This document shows positions 46,068-53,855 of a stretch of 56,152 bases of DNA, piece after piece. The notes beneath the pieces are model-generated. The model made no database searches, was not told the DNA's origin, and saw nothing but the letters and a program-made list of their open reading frames with translations. The translations under genes and the position numbers were made by a program. The DNA comes from Aromatoleum toluolicum (GTDB lineage: Bacteria; Pseudomonadota; Gammaproteobacteria; Burkholderiales; Rhodocyclaceae). The stretch is taken from the NCBI RefSeq assembly GCF_012911005.2, contig NZ_WTVS01000037.1, forward strand, positions 1 through 56,152. The letters are read 5' to 3'. Every line of letters begins with the position of its first letter. The stretch's first letter is position 1.

Positions 46068-46667
46068 GGGGAAGTGCCGCGCAAGGAACTTGCGCATGGT
46101 TTTCTCGGTGACGCCAAAGTATTTGGCGAGCTTCGGCGTCGTCAAACCGAGGGCGTGCAGCTCCCCTACTTTGTCGCGTTGAGGGTCGAGCTTGAGGCGG
46201 CCGGTGCTGCCTTTGCGCCGGCCGCCGATTCGGCCCTCAAGGCGAGCACGCTGCAAGCCTTCACGGGTGCGCGCACGGGTGAATTCCACCTCGATCATGG
46301 AGGCCATAGCGAAAGCGGCGGCCTGAATTTGAGCATTCAGGCTACCGTCCATGACGGTGCCGTTCTTCGTGATGATGATGGTGACGCCGCGCTCGGCGGC
46401 AGTCTCCAGAATCGAAAAGACTTGTCCGGGAGACCCGCCCAAGCGGGTGAATTCGGAAGTTAAAAGCAAGTCACCACGCTGGGCCTGCTCCGTTAGGAGC
46501 GAGCCCAGCGCGCGTTCCCGCCAGGGAACAGAGCGACTTGCCGTTTCTTCAACGACAACGAGCGGGGCGTAGCCGCGCGAGTTGGCGAAATCCAGCAGGC
46601 CAAGCCGCTGGTTCGCCACGTCTTGCGAGTCGCGCGAGACTCGCAAGTATGCGAAGTAACGAGGCAC
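46050..46667 (-). CDS. Serine recombinase (resolvase/invertase family)
   Basis: 205 aa from the GTG at 46667, 7 nt after the upstream stop. Catalytic Ser in YFAYLRVSRDSQ; conserved LLTEQAQRGDLLLTSEFTRL; long E helix ASMIEVEFTRARTREGLQRA; C-terminal DNA-binding helix-turn-helix (LTTPKLAKYFGVTEKTMRKF). The usual active-site stretch (D/S)RLGR is TRLGG here, so one catalytic Arg is absent and activity is uncertain. It could resolve plasmid multimers, with the long repeats or gene-poor stretch as a res site; that is inference. Confidence 0.82.
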   Translation of the reverse strand: MPRYFAYLRVSRDSQDVANQRLGLLDFANSRGYAPLVVVEETASRSVPWRERALGSLLTEQAQRGDLLLTSEFTRLGGSPGQVFSILETAAERGVTIIITKNGTVMDGSLNAQIQAAAFAMASMIEVEFTRARTREGLQRARLEGRIGGRRKGSTGRLKLDPQRDKVGELHALGLTTPKLAKYFGVTEKTMRKFLARHFPKKAPD

Positions 46668-46674
46668 GGCAGAT

Positions 46675-46911
46675 TCACGCGGAGAACATGAGTTTGTAGG
46701 CGAGAGGGAAAGCGGCCAGGACGCCCACAATCGGGCACAGGCGGCGGCAGAATGCCGCGCCGGTCTTGGACTGGATGCTGCGAGCGAGAGCGAAGCCCAG
46801 CAGCCAGCCAAGGCCCCAGCCGGCGACAAGCACCAGGAGCGCAAAGAAGGTGTTGCGGCTGAAATAGTCGAGGGATGCGGACATCACTCGGTCGGCGGTT
46901 TTGTCATCCAT
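46675..46911 (-). CDS. Small membrane protein
   Basis: 78 aa with two hydrophobic segments (FFALLVLVAGWGLGWLLGFA and LCPIVGVLAAFPLAYKLMF) and a basic loop containing two Cys. GGAG 6 nt upstream of the ATG. Upstream partner of the recombinase gene in one transcript. No family recognised. Confidence 0.6.
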   Translation of the reverse strand: MDDKTADRVMSASLDYFSRNTFFALLVLVAGWGLGWLLGFALARSIQSKTGAAFCRRLCPIVGVLAAFPLAYKLMFSA

Positions 46912-46923
46912 GAAGGGCTCCGA

Positions 46924-47250
46924 TCAGTAGACGCAAACGGAGCTGGCCAGCAGGTCAGCGAGTTTGCGGGCTTTGGTGGTCTTGGGCATGGATTGGCCAA
47001 AGTCGGTGATCGCGTCCACCAGGACGCGGCACTCGGCTTTGGTCAGTCGCACGCAGGGAATGGGATAGGTAGCGCCATTGCGGAATCGACTGGCCAGCGC
47101 CGGCACGGCGCGCAGCCGGCGATTCTCGCAATGCACGGCATCGAGCACGTCGGCCACGGCCACCATGTCGCCGGCTTTGCCGGTGAACATGTGGTCGGCT
47201 TGGGCGTGGTCGCCGTCCGAAGTCAGCAGCGCGAAGATGTCGAGCGCCAT
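46924..47250 (-). CDS. Conserved hypothetical leading-region protein
   Basis: 108 aa from the ATG at 47250. Alpha/beta protein: MALDIFALLTSDGDHAQADH, then NRRLRAVPALASRFRNGATY and PIPCVRLTKAECRVLVDAIT. Two conserved-looking Cys. No family recognised. No good ribosome site; the gene may be translationally linked to the one ending 14 nt before it. Confidence 0.6.
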   Translation of the reverse strand: MALDIFALLTSDGDHAQADHMFTGKAGDMVAVADVLDAVHCENRRLRAVPALASRFRNGATYPIPCVRLTKAECRVLVDAITDFGQSMPKTTKARKLADLLASSVCVY

Positions 47251-47264
47251 GATGGGCCGGCGCG

Positions 47265-47594
47265 TCAGCGGGCGCGCGGAGCGCGCAGCGCGGTGGCCAT
47301 CAATGGCTCCACAAAGCGCAGCAATGCGCTTTGCTCGTCCACGGTGAAACCGCTGGTCAGGCTGTGCTCGATCAGCTCCAGTGCGGCCTCCTTGTACTCG
47401 ATGGGGAGAGCACTGAGCATGGCCAGACTGAAAAGGTAGTCCGGGTGCGCGGCGGAAGCGGCGCACTGGAGCAGGATCAGCGCGGCCTCGTTAGACGGGT
47501 TTTTTTCGATCAGGTGAAGGGTTGCCCTCACCGGCTCGGGAAAGTCGCTCAAAACGGCTGTATTCGCGCCGTAGATCGGGCGATGCTCGCTCAT
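47265..47594 (-). CDS. Helical protein of unknown function
   Basis: 109 aa from the ATG at 47594 (GAGG upstream). Mostly helical: VRATLHLIEKNPSNEAALIL, AMLSALPIEYKEAALELIEH, and DEQSALLRFVEPLMATAL; pattern resembles short helical repeats. It is first in the leftward unit to the recombinase and follows the TTACCG/CGGTAA operator-like site. Confidence 0.6.
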   Translation of the reverse strand: MSEHRPIYGANTAVLSDFPEPVRATLHLIEKNPSNEAALILLQCAASAAHPDYLFSLAMLSALPIEYKEAALELIEHSLTSGFTVDEQSALLRFVEPLMATALRAPRAR

Positions 47595-47604
47595 AAGGGC
47601 CTCA

Positions 47605-47660
47605 CGGTAGTTATTTGTCCAGAAAGGGCGAATTTTACCGGATTCGACGGTAATTAAAAG
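47605..47660 (-). promoter_or_regulatory. Promoter with TTACCG/CGGTAA inverted repeat
   Basis: TTACCG (47635-47640) and CGGTAA (47648-47653), 7-bp spacer. On the minus strand TAAAAT (complement of about 47632-47637) can serve as -10 with TTTTAA 16 bp upstream. Related TACCG/CGGTA words occur near 47604 and 47710. Likely operator of the four-gene unit 47594-46050. Confidence 0.5.
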
Positions 47661-47710
47661 GTACGTTTTAATGCCGCTTTTTCCGGCAGGAAAAACGGTC
47701 GTTAAAACTA

Positions 47711-47744
47711 CCGGGCAAAACGCCCCGGAGGGGCGTTTGCCGGG
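47711..47744 (-). terminator. Terminator of the radC unit
   Basis: AAACGCCCC (47718-47726) / GGGGCGTTT (47730-47738), loop GGA, extended by CCGGGC/GCCGGG outer arms. On the minus strand it follows the radC stop by about 30 nt and is succeeded by T-rich sequence. Confidence 0.75.
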
Positions 47745-47766
47745 TTTTTCACCCGGCTGGCAGCGG

Positions 47767-48261
47767 CTACAGCAGGCCGCGTTGAGCGAAGGACACGGAC
47801 GCCCCGCCGGCGACGATGACGTGATCCAGCACGCGCACGTCCACCAGGGCGAGCGCATCCTTCAGCACTTTGGTCAGGTTCTCATCGGCGCGTGACGGCT
47901 CGGGCACCCCGGAGGGGTGGTTGTGCGCGAAGATGACGGCGGCGGCGTTCAGGCGCAGCGAGGTCTTCACCACCTCGCGCGGGTACACGCTGGTCTGCGT
48001 CAGCGTGCCCCGGAACAGCTCGATGTACTCGATGACGCGGTTCTGTGCGTCCAGGAAGATGGCCGCGAACACTTCATGCTCCAAGCTCCCAAGGCGCAGC
48101 GAGAAGAAGGCGCTGGCGTCAGCCGGCGCGGAAATCAGGCCGTTGCGCATCACCTTTTCGTCAAGGATGGCCAAGGCGGCCTCGATGACTTGGCCGGCGC
48201 TGGCCAGTTGAAACTGGCCGTTGTCGTCAATGGTGAAAAGGTCGATGTGCGAAGCAGTCAT
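47767..48261 (-). CDS. radC: RadC/JAB-domain protein
   Basis: 164 aa. The JAB metal site is complete: AAVIFAHNHPSGVPEPSRAD (HxHPSG...S..D), with EYIELFRGTLTQTSVYPREV before it. Plasmid RadC proteins are frequent in leading and anti-restriction regions; the biochemical role is unknown (a metalloprotease- or DNA-related function is discussed). The ATG at 48261 follows a gene-poor stretch, so it has its own promoter. Confidence 0.92.
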   Translation of the reverse strand: MTASHIDLFTIDDNGQFQLASAGQVIEAALAILDEKVMRNGLISAPADASAFFSLRLGSLEHEVFAAIFLDAQNRVIEYIELFRGTLTQTSVYPREVVKTSLRLNAAAVIFAHNHPSGVPEPSRADENLTKVLKDALALVDVRVLDHVIVAGGASVSFAQRGLL

Positions 48262-48461
48262 GTCATGGACTCCAGGAAGTGGGCGGGATTGCCTACTTCC
48301 TCTGGATCGGTTCGCAGCGCAGCGGTCAAGGGTGAAACGGCCAGCGGCCGCAAGCGCCCGCCAGGGCGCGCAGCCCTTGACGGCGAGAACGAACTGATAC
48401 CCTTGGAAGTGACAGGCAACCCCACCCTCTGCACACCACGGACGCCTTTGTGCAGTTGTCT

Positions 48462-48481
48462 AGCTTTCGCGCGCGAAAGCT
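48462..48481. repeat. Dispersed palindrome, perfect 20 bp
   Basis: AGCTTTCGCG/CGCGAAAGCT, intergenic, 20 bp before copy B of the 125-bp repeat. Confidence 0.9.
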
Positions 48482-48500
48482 CACTTCAGGCCGACAGGCC

Positions 48501-48622
48501 AGCGCCCGGAGGGCGCAAGCGAAAGGGATGTGCAAGGCTGCGCAGCAGTCCCCGAAGGGGATGAGCGCGAATGCGCGAACCTGGAGCAGCCCGGTCGGCC
48601 CGCAACGCGGGACGATTCGCCC
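48501..48622. repeat. About 125-bp dispersed repeat, copy B
   Basis: Direct repeat of 45048-45173. The first internal hairpin is CCCCGAAGGGG instead of CCCGCAACGCGGG, and the last is CCCGCAACGCGGG. Flanking DNA differs at once on both sides. Confidence 0.88.
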
Positions 48623-48815
48623 GGCAGGATTTCAGGGGTTAGAGGAAGCCAGGGAGAGAGAGGAACACGGGGAAGGAGAAGATCGACCCAGCCAGCAGCA
48701 GCGACACAAGGAAGGACGCCGGCAGGACGGCGCGCGCAGCGCGCAGGCTTGCCGGCCCAGCCAGCAGGGCGAAGCCCTGCCCTTCCAGCCCGGCGCAGCC
48801 GGGCTTGTCGCCGGC

Positions 48816-49034
48816 CTACCGCTCCACCTGGGGAGCGGTCGCGGCTACGGCCGCCCTGCCCGCCTCCATAGCAGCATCGGCCCGCTTGTCCAGCAGGGCG
48901 CACAGGAAGGCGGCATCGTTGGCCACGTCCACCGGGTCACGGGTCAGCGCGGAGCGCAGCGCGTCTTTCATCCAGTGGGAGGCGGCGGGATCGGCTAAAA
49001 CTTCGTCAATAGTCGGGACATGGGCGCGGGGCAT
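48816..49034 (-). CDS. Small protein of unknown function
   Basis: 72 aa from the ATG at 49034 (GGAG 8 nt upstream). Helical: VPTIDEVLADPAASHWMKDA then LRSALTRDPVDVANDAAFLC and LLDKRADAAMEAGRAAVAAT. Typical small acidic leading-region protein; family not recognised. Confidence 0.6.
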   Translation of the reverse strand: MPRAHVPTIDEVLADPAASHWMKDALRSALTRDPVDVANDAAFLCALLDKRADAAMEAGRAAVAATAPQVER

Positions 49035-49077
49035 AGTAGGTGCTCCAGTTGCGGCCGCCACCGGGCGGCCGCGCGTT

Positions 49078-49527
49078 TCAAAAAAGGGCCAGTTGCGGGG
49101 GTTCCGCCTCGGCCAGCTCGGTTTTCACGTCCTCCAGCTCAAGCGTCAGCTTGACCAGAATGGACAGGTCATAGGAAATGTGGGCGTCCTTCAGGCGCAG
49201 CGCCGTGCGCAGCGCGCCCAGCGGGTTGTTACCGCTGGAAATGCACACGTCGTAAGCGGACAGGGCCGCTAGGCCCTGCTCGCGGTAGCGCGTATATGTG
49301 GCGATGTCGCGCTGTAGCTCGGCCTCGTACTGCTCGATTTTCAGGGCCAGGTACTCGGCCCGGTCGGCCGGGGCCTTCGGGACGCGGTGCCCTAGATGGG
49401 GATCGAGGCTTTGCCAGTTGGCGCGGATGCCCACCTTCTCGGCCTCGGGGAATTCCGCGATCAGGGCCGCGACAGCGGCCGGATCGACGGCGGCCACCAG
49501 TGCGGCGGCCTGCTCCTGTATAGACAT
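49078..49527 (-). CDS. Conserved hypothetical protein
   Basis: 149 aa, GGGAGG ribosome site. Ala-rich helical N-terminus, a central coiled-coil (EYLALKIEQYEAELQRDIAT), and a C-terminal helix ending in EPPQLALF. One Cys. No family recognised. It is 13 nt from the next gene upstream. Confidence 0.6.
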   Translation of the reverse strand: MSIQEQAAALVAAVDPAAVAALIAEFPEAEKVGIRANWQSLDPHLGHRVPKAPADRAEYLALKIEQYEAELQRDIATYTRYREQGLAALSAYDVCISSGNNPLGALRTALRLKDAHISYDLSILVKLTLELEDVKTELAEAEPPQLALF

Positions 49528-49540
49528 CGGCCGCCCTCCC

Positions 49541-50008
49541 CTAGCCTTCCAAGCGGGTCAGCAGCGGGACAGCGCCGTAATTCCACCAGTCGAAAACCCG
49601 GTGCAGCGTGGCGCGCTGTTCTTCCTCGGTCGCGGTGCTGAAAAGGTTGTGCTGCCGGATCACGCGGCCAGCGTGGAAGGCTTGCAGCACCTCCAGCGGG
49701 GACGGGGCACCATCGAGGGCGCGCAGCGCCTCGCGCAGCTCGCCGTCTTTCACGAAGCCAGGCGGGAACGGCTGGCCACGGTCGGCGGCTGCGGTCGCGG
49801 CCTGCTCGATGTCGTGCAGTGTCCATTGCTTCATGATTCGATCCAGCAGGGCGGCGCGGCCCTCACGGACTCCCGCGCGCAGCGCGGCCGCTTGTTTTTC
49901 CAGTTCCTCGGCGCTGGCCAGCTTGGCGGCCAGCTTGTTGCGCTCGTTGCGGATCGGGTCGCCCACTTCCGGCAGCAGGTCAACCCAAGGCATGAATTTC
50001 GGTTGCAT
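49541..50008 (-). CDS. Conserved hypothetical protein
   Basis: 155 aa from the ATG at 50008 (AAGGAG 8-9 nt upstream). Begins MQPKFMPWVDLLPEVGDPIR, followed by a long basic coiled region and a C-terminal part with FVKDGELREALRALDGAPSP and VFDWWNYGAVPLLTRL. No family recognised. It is probably co-transcribed with the DUF3560 gene 53 nt upstream. Confidence 0.6.
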   Translation of the reverse strand: MQPKFMPWVDLLPEVGDPIRNERNKLAAKLASAEELEKQAAALRAGVREGRAALLDRIMKQWTLHDIEQAATAAADRGQPFPPGFVKDGELREALRALDGAPSPLEVLQAFHAGRVIRQHNLFSTATEEEQRATLHRVFDWWNYGAVPLLTRLEG

Positions 50009-50061
50009 GGCTCGTACTCCTTGAGAGGCCCCGGCGAAGCCGGGGCGCGTGCGTTGGTGGG

Positions 50062-52038
50062 TTAGGCGGTCAGGGTGAAAAGGGCGGTATTTACGGCGGT
50101 GCCGGATTCCGCGAAGGTATCGGGGGGCAGGTTCTCCCATTCGCCGCCGTGCTGCTCCACCAGCGGGCGGAGCTGGTCATTCTGGCGGGGGCCGTTGGCG
50201 CAGATCGCCACCAGCTTGCCGCCCGGCTTCAGGAAGCGCAGCGCGTGGCGGATGTGCTTGATGTCGTCGGCGTTGGCAAAGGGGGGATTCATCAGAATGC
50301 GGTCGAACGATCCCCACAGGGTTTCGGGCGTGCATTGCAGGAAATCACCGATCACCACGGCGCGGCGGTCTGCATCGAGGCGGCCGCCCAAGGCCGCGTT
50401 AATCTCCACGGCCACCACTTCGCAGCCCTCGGGCAACTGCTCCAGAATCCGGCCGGTGCCGGCGCTCGGCTCCAGCACGCGCATTCCCGGCTCGATGTCG
50501 GCCAGCTCAACCATGCGCGCGGCCAGATCGGCCGGGGTCGGGAAAAGTTGCGGGACGCTCACAACCTGCACGCCGGCTTTGAGCTGGTCGCGCATGGCTT
50601 GGAAGTCCTCGGCCATCGCGGCGCGGTTGTCGGTGCTCTCGGTGCTGGCCGGGGCCTGCTCGGCCGTCACCGGGGCCGGGGCCACGGGTTCGCGCTCGAA
50701 TTTCACCGGCTCGGCCGCCTCGGGCGCGGGCTTGTCCACGCGCTTGGCGTCGGTGATGTAAACCTGCACGATCCGATAGCCGCTATTGGCCAAAAAGGCG
50801 GTGCGGTAGCGGTACGCGCCATGCTCGGCCGTGGCTTGCGCGGTGCGGGTGCCCTTGTAATCGGTGGGCTTGCGCTTGTATTCCTCGGCGGTCATTTCGA
50901 TGAAGCCTTCACCGGGGAAATTCACCAGCGGCGGCAGCTTGGCGGCCTTCTTGACCTTGGCGGCGTCTTCCTCGGTCGGCGCGCGGTAGTCCTTGATTTC
51001 CTCAATGCCACGCACGCGCACATAACGGGCGTTCGTGGTCACGCTGTTGATCTGGCCGCCCTTCTTATTGACGCGCATCACCACCAGCCATTCACCATCA
51101 ACCAGGACACGGCCGCCCGGCTGGATGTCGAAACCCTCGGCCTTCAAACCGCCTTGCTCGTCCAGCATGGCGCGCTCGTAGGCAATCCGGTTTTCATAGT
51201 GGGCAATCCAGCGGTCACAGTGGGCAACCGTGGCCGGGTAGGTCTTCTTGGCGGCCTCGATCACTTCGGCCAGGGTGCGCGGCGCGTAGAGGTTCGGATG
51301 CGAGCCGTTCAAGGCGTCGTAAGCGGTCGGGGTGTGGCTCCAGTCTTCGCGGTCGCCTTCCTTGCGCGGCAAGTGCAGCCAGCACATGCCAGCGATGCGC
51401 AGGGCCACGGCCTTTTGCAGCTCGGCGTCTTGCTCGGCCTCGCATTCAAGCCACAGCTTCAGCCACATTTCGGCCTCTTGCTTGCTGCGCTCCTGTTTGC
51501 GCTTGTCGGCCTCCAGCCCCTTGATGCGGCGATGACGGACGGCGGGCAGCTCCTTGTATTTCGCATGACGCAGGGCACCGGCTGCGCGCTGCTTCCAGTA
51601 TTCGGAGGTTTCCCACATCTGCACGGCGCGGCGCATCCCATTTTCCATGCGCTCGGCGTCCTTGCGGGCCTTGCGTTCGCTGTGATGGCCCACAAGGATG
51701 GGTTGCCCGAACTCGAACCGCTGCCCGATGGCCTGCACGGCGTTGCGCGCTGCGCTGGCGTCATGGGCGCGCTTGTCGCTGTAGTCCTCGAAGCGGTCGG
51801 CGCGTTCCTCGGCGCGCTCAACTAGGCCCGTGTCCTCGTCGCCAATCTCGCCGCACAGTTCCATCAGGAGGTCTTCGCGGGCCGGCGTCCACATGGGGGC
51901 CACGAAAAGCTCTTGACGGGGTGCCCACTTGAAGCCGGCCGCCTTCACGCGCTCATAAGTCGCGCTGTCCAGTCGTGAGGACGGGTAAAGGCGCAGCTTG
52001 TTGTCTTCGGGGGAATAGGTGGCGGTCAGCGTTTGCAT
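50062..52038 (-). CDS. DUF3560 protein with N-terminal coil region and C-terminal methyltransferase
   Basis: 658 aa from the ATG at 52038 (AAGGA 8 nt upstream). The N-terminus (TATYSPEDNKLRLYPSSRLD, then GFKWAPRQELFVAPMWTP and RAEERADRFEDYSDKRAHDA) is the DUF3560 start. A middle domain has VLVDGEWLVVMRVNKKGGQI. The C-terminal 170 aa form a Rossmann methyltransferase: motif I VLEPSAGTGRILEQL and motif IV LMNPPFAN. Asn-Pro-Pro-Phe indicates N6-adenine or related DNA methylation. Such proteins sit in plasmid leading regions and may protect incoming DNA from restriction; this role is inferred. Confidence 0.87.
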   Translation of the reverse strand: MQTLTATYSPEDNKLRLYPSSRLDSATYERVKAAGFKWAPRQELFVAPMWTPAREDLLMELCGEIGDEDTGLVERAEERADRFEDYSDKRAHDASAARNAVQAIGQRFEFGQPILVGHHSERKARKDAERMENGMRRAVQMWETSEYWKQRAAGALRHAKYKELPAVRHRRIKGLEADKRKQERSKQEAEMWLKLWLECEAEQDAELQKAVALRIAGMCWLHLPRKEGDREDWSHTPTAYDALNGSHPNLYAPRTLAEVIEAAKKTYPATVAHCDRWIAHYENRIAYERAMLDEQGGLKAEGFDIQPGGRVLVDGEWLVVMRVNKKGGQINSVTTNARYVRVRGIEEIKDYRAPTEEDAAKVKKAAKLPPLVNFPGEGFIEMTAEEYKRKPTDYKGTRTAQATAEHGAYRYRTAFLANSGYRIVQVYITDAKRVDKPAPEAAEPVKFEREPVAPAPVTAEQAPASTESTDNRAAMAEDFQAMRDQLKAGVQVVSVPQLFPTPADLAARMVELADIEPGMRVLEPSAGTGRILEQLPEGCEVVAVEINAALGGRLDADRRAVVIGDFLQCTPETLWGSFDRILMNPPFANADDIKHIRHALRFLKPGGKLVAICANGPRQNDQLRPLVEQHGGEWENLPPDTFAESGTAVNTALFTLTA

Positions 52039-52148
52039 GGTCGTTTTCCTTATGCGGAGGGTTGAAGATGGTCTAAGCGGCTGGGGTCTGGTCTGCTCAC
52101 CGTCACCCCTGCCGGGGCATCGCCTCATCACTGAAGCAATGCCTATAT

Positions 52149-52183
52149 TCTACCCGTCAAACTATTGACCGTCAATAGTTTGT
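52149..52183 (-). promoter_or_regulatory. Promoter with 23-bp operator for the DUF3560 unit
   Basis: Palindrome with 11-bp arms AAACTATTGAC / GTCAATAGTTT and one central base (52161-52183). On the minus strand -35 TTGACG (complement of 52172-52177) lies within it and -10 TAGAAT (complement of 52149-52154) follows after 17 bp: a near-consensus promoter that a protein bound to the palindrome would block. The leader to the ATG is about 100 nt. Confidence 0.85.
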
Positions 52184-52190
52184 GAGAGAA

Positions 52191-52827
52191 AAAAGCCTGA
52201 TTTTTCGCGGGTTCCCGGCTTGTGTTTCTTCGGGGTTCAGGCAAGCTACCTTGGAGCCTCGGGGCGGGGTTTGGGGGCCGGAACAGGCCCCCAAGGTGTT
52301 GCAGTTGCTCTTGCCCCGCAGGGGCACAAGCTCCCCTGCTCCCCGTCGATTACCCACATGGCCAGCGGAGCGCGGGGCCGGCTTTTGCATCCCACCATCT
52401 ACCTCGTCGCCTCGGCGTCCAGGGGCACGCAGGACGGGCGCGGTCAAGGGAGAAACCGGAGGCCGCACGCGGAGCGCAGCCCGAAGGGCGAGCACCGAAC
52501 GGGTGAGGATTTCAGGGCGCAGCCCGGCCCTTGACCGGAGAAGCCCGGCCGGAGGGCACCATGACGACGAATAAAGGCGCGAGGTAGTGGTGGGGTGCGG
52601 CCCCGCGCGTAGCGGATTCAGCGCACCAGCGCCGGCACACCACGGATCAGATCCACAGCCCGAACTTTCGCGCGCGAAAGTTCCTCGGTGCGGCCTTCAG
52701 GCCGGGCAAGCGGAGCGCGCAGCGCCGGCACGGCGCGGAGGCGTCAGGGATTGACGCCCGAAGGGGCGAGACGCCGCAGGCGGCTCGATGCGCAGCACGA
52801 AAGCCCGGCCCCGCAGGGGAGACGCCC
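52191..52827. repeat. 637-bp long repeat, copy 2 (internal)
   Basis: Same sequence as 1-637 and 55516-56152 with one or two base differences. Homology to copy 3 continues leftward through the promoter palindrome (from 52161), with one mismatch just outside the 637 bp. To the right it ends at the stop codon of the small zinc-ribbon gene. No gene inside. Confidence 0.95.
52663..52682. repeat. Dispersed palindrome, perfect 20 bp (long repeat copy 2)
   Basis: AACTTTCGCG/CGCGAAAGTT, same site as 473-492 in copy 1. Confidence 0.9.
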
Positions 52828-53042
52828 TAACGACGGCGGGAATCCTGGTGCAACAGGTCATAGACGCCCTGCCCTTCGCTGTGCTGGCAATACTGGCACC
52901 AGCGGAGCATCCCCGCAGCCGTGGCCCGCCATTGCGTCATGCCGCGCTTTGCACACGCCGGGCAAAGCCCACGTTTCGGCTTCCGGGAACCGAAGCCCTG
53001 GCCAGCTCTCACGCCCACGGCGCGCACCCGGAAAAGGGCCAT
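52827..53042 (-). CDS. Small zinc-ribbon protein
   Basis: 71 aa from the ATG at 53042. Two CxxC pairs in KRGLCPACAKRGMTQW and MLRWCQYCQHSEGQG give a four-Cys zinc ribbon. Basic N-terminus. Its TAG overlaps the last base of the long repeat. No specific family; compatible with a DNA- or RNA-binding accessory protein. No clear ribosome site, so the start may lie elsewhere. Confidence 0.6.
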   Translation of the reverse strand: MALFRVRAVGVRAGQGFGSRKPKRGLCPACAKRGMTQWRATAAGMLRWCQYCQHSEGQGVYDLLHQDSRRR

Positions 53043-53139
53043 GCAGGGACGGCGTAGCCGTGCCGGCCAAGCCCAGCAGGATGCCGCGCGGCGGGGCGCA
53101 GCCCCAAGAGCGCCCGCCCGCGCAGGCGGGCGGTGGTCA

Positions 53140-53370
53140 TCAGCATTGCCAGTTGGCACGGAAGCCGCGCCAGTCGCGGGCCACAAAGCCGGTGGCCGAT
53201 TCGAGCGCGGCGGCCAGGGCCTCGGCGCGCGCATGGGACGAGTGGCGGCGGATCGCGGCCGCGAACTCGGCCAGGGTCAGGCGGGAACCCCAGCGCACCA
53301 AGTAGCCCCATGCGGCGATAGCGTGGCGGATCAGTTCGTTGGTGGCAGTGTCGGTAGCGGTCTTGCTCAT
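53140..53370 (-). CDS. Small conserved hypothetical protein
   Basis: 76 aa from the ATG at 53370 (AAGGA with 7-nt spacing; an ATG 6 nt earlier is too close to it). Helical with HAIAAWGYLVRWGSRLTLAE and HARAEALAAALESATGFVAR. No family recognised; typical plasmid leading-region gene. Confidence 0.6.
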   Translation of the reverse strand: MSKTATDTATNELIRHAIAAWGYLVRWGSRLTLAEFAAAIRRHSSHARAEALAAALESATGFVARDWRGFRANWQC

Positions 53371-53477
53371 GGTCATGTCCTTGGGTTGGATGGTCGAGGG
53401 TGAGGCTGACGCGCGGGCCTGCTCGCCCTGGTGCGCGTCAGCCGGGTGCAGCGCCGGCCAGCGGCCGGCGCTCCGAT

Positions 53478-53786
53478 TTAGGCGGCGGCCTCCAGCTCGG
53501 GCACGGCGCGGGATTCATCCAGGCGCAAGCGGGATTCGGGAACCGGGAACCACGGGCAATCCCAGTCCAGCAGATAGCGCGCGCCGTTCGCGTACTGGCC
53601 GCACGGCGAAGCCGGGCGCTGATAGAAGCCGGTGACACGCAAGGGAAACTCAATGCCTGCCGGGTTCGTGTAAATCACTGGATCGCCGGCTTTGAACCGC
53701 AAGGGCTGGCCGTTCTCGGGTGCATAGGGCTTTTGCGCGTCGTGCTGGGCGGTGACTTCCTCGGCCCATTCGTGGTGGCTGCTCAT
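53478..53786 (-). CDS. Conserved hypothetical protein with beta-rich core
   Basis: 102 aa, AAGGA upstream. LRFKAGDPVIYTNPAGIEFP then LRVTGFYQRPASPCGQYANG and YLLDWDCPWFPVPESRLRLD suggest a small beta barrel of a kind seen in plasmid accessory proteins. No named family. Same direction as the neighbouring DUF932 gene. Confidence 0.6.
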   Translation of the reverse strand: MSSHHEWAEEVTAQHDAQKPYAPENGQPLRFKAGDPVIYTNPAGIEFPLRVTGFYQRPASPCGQYANGARYLLDWDCPWFPVPESRLRLDESRAVPELEAAA

Positions 53787-53855
53787 GGTGTCGTCCTTCG
53801 TGTAGTGGTGGGAGGGAGGCCCGGCCGCGCGTCCAGCGTGGCCGGGCGGCTCGGG

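Larger units (their letters stand above)
48262..48815. other. Intergenic stretch with repeats
   Basis: About 550 bp with no convincing gene. Holds GTCAAGGG...CCCTTGAC arms (48325-48381), like those inside the 637-bp repeat; the dispersed palindrome at 48462-48481; copy B of the 125-bp repeat (48501-48622); and a GC-rich tail with GCGCGCAGCGCGC and CCGGCGCAGCCGG-type hairpins. Confidence 0.7.
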
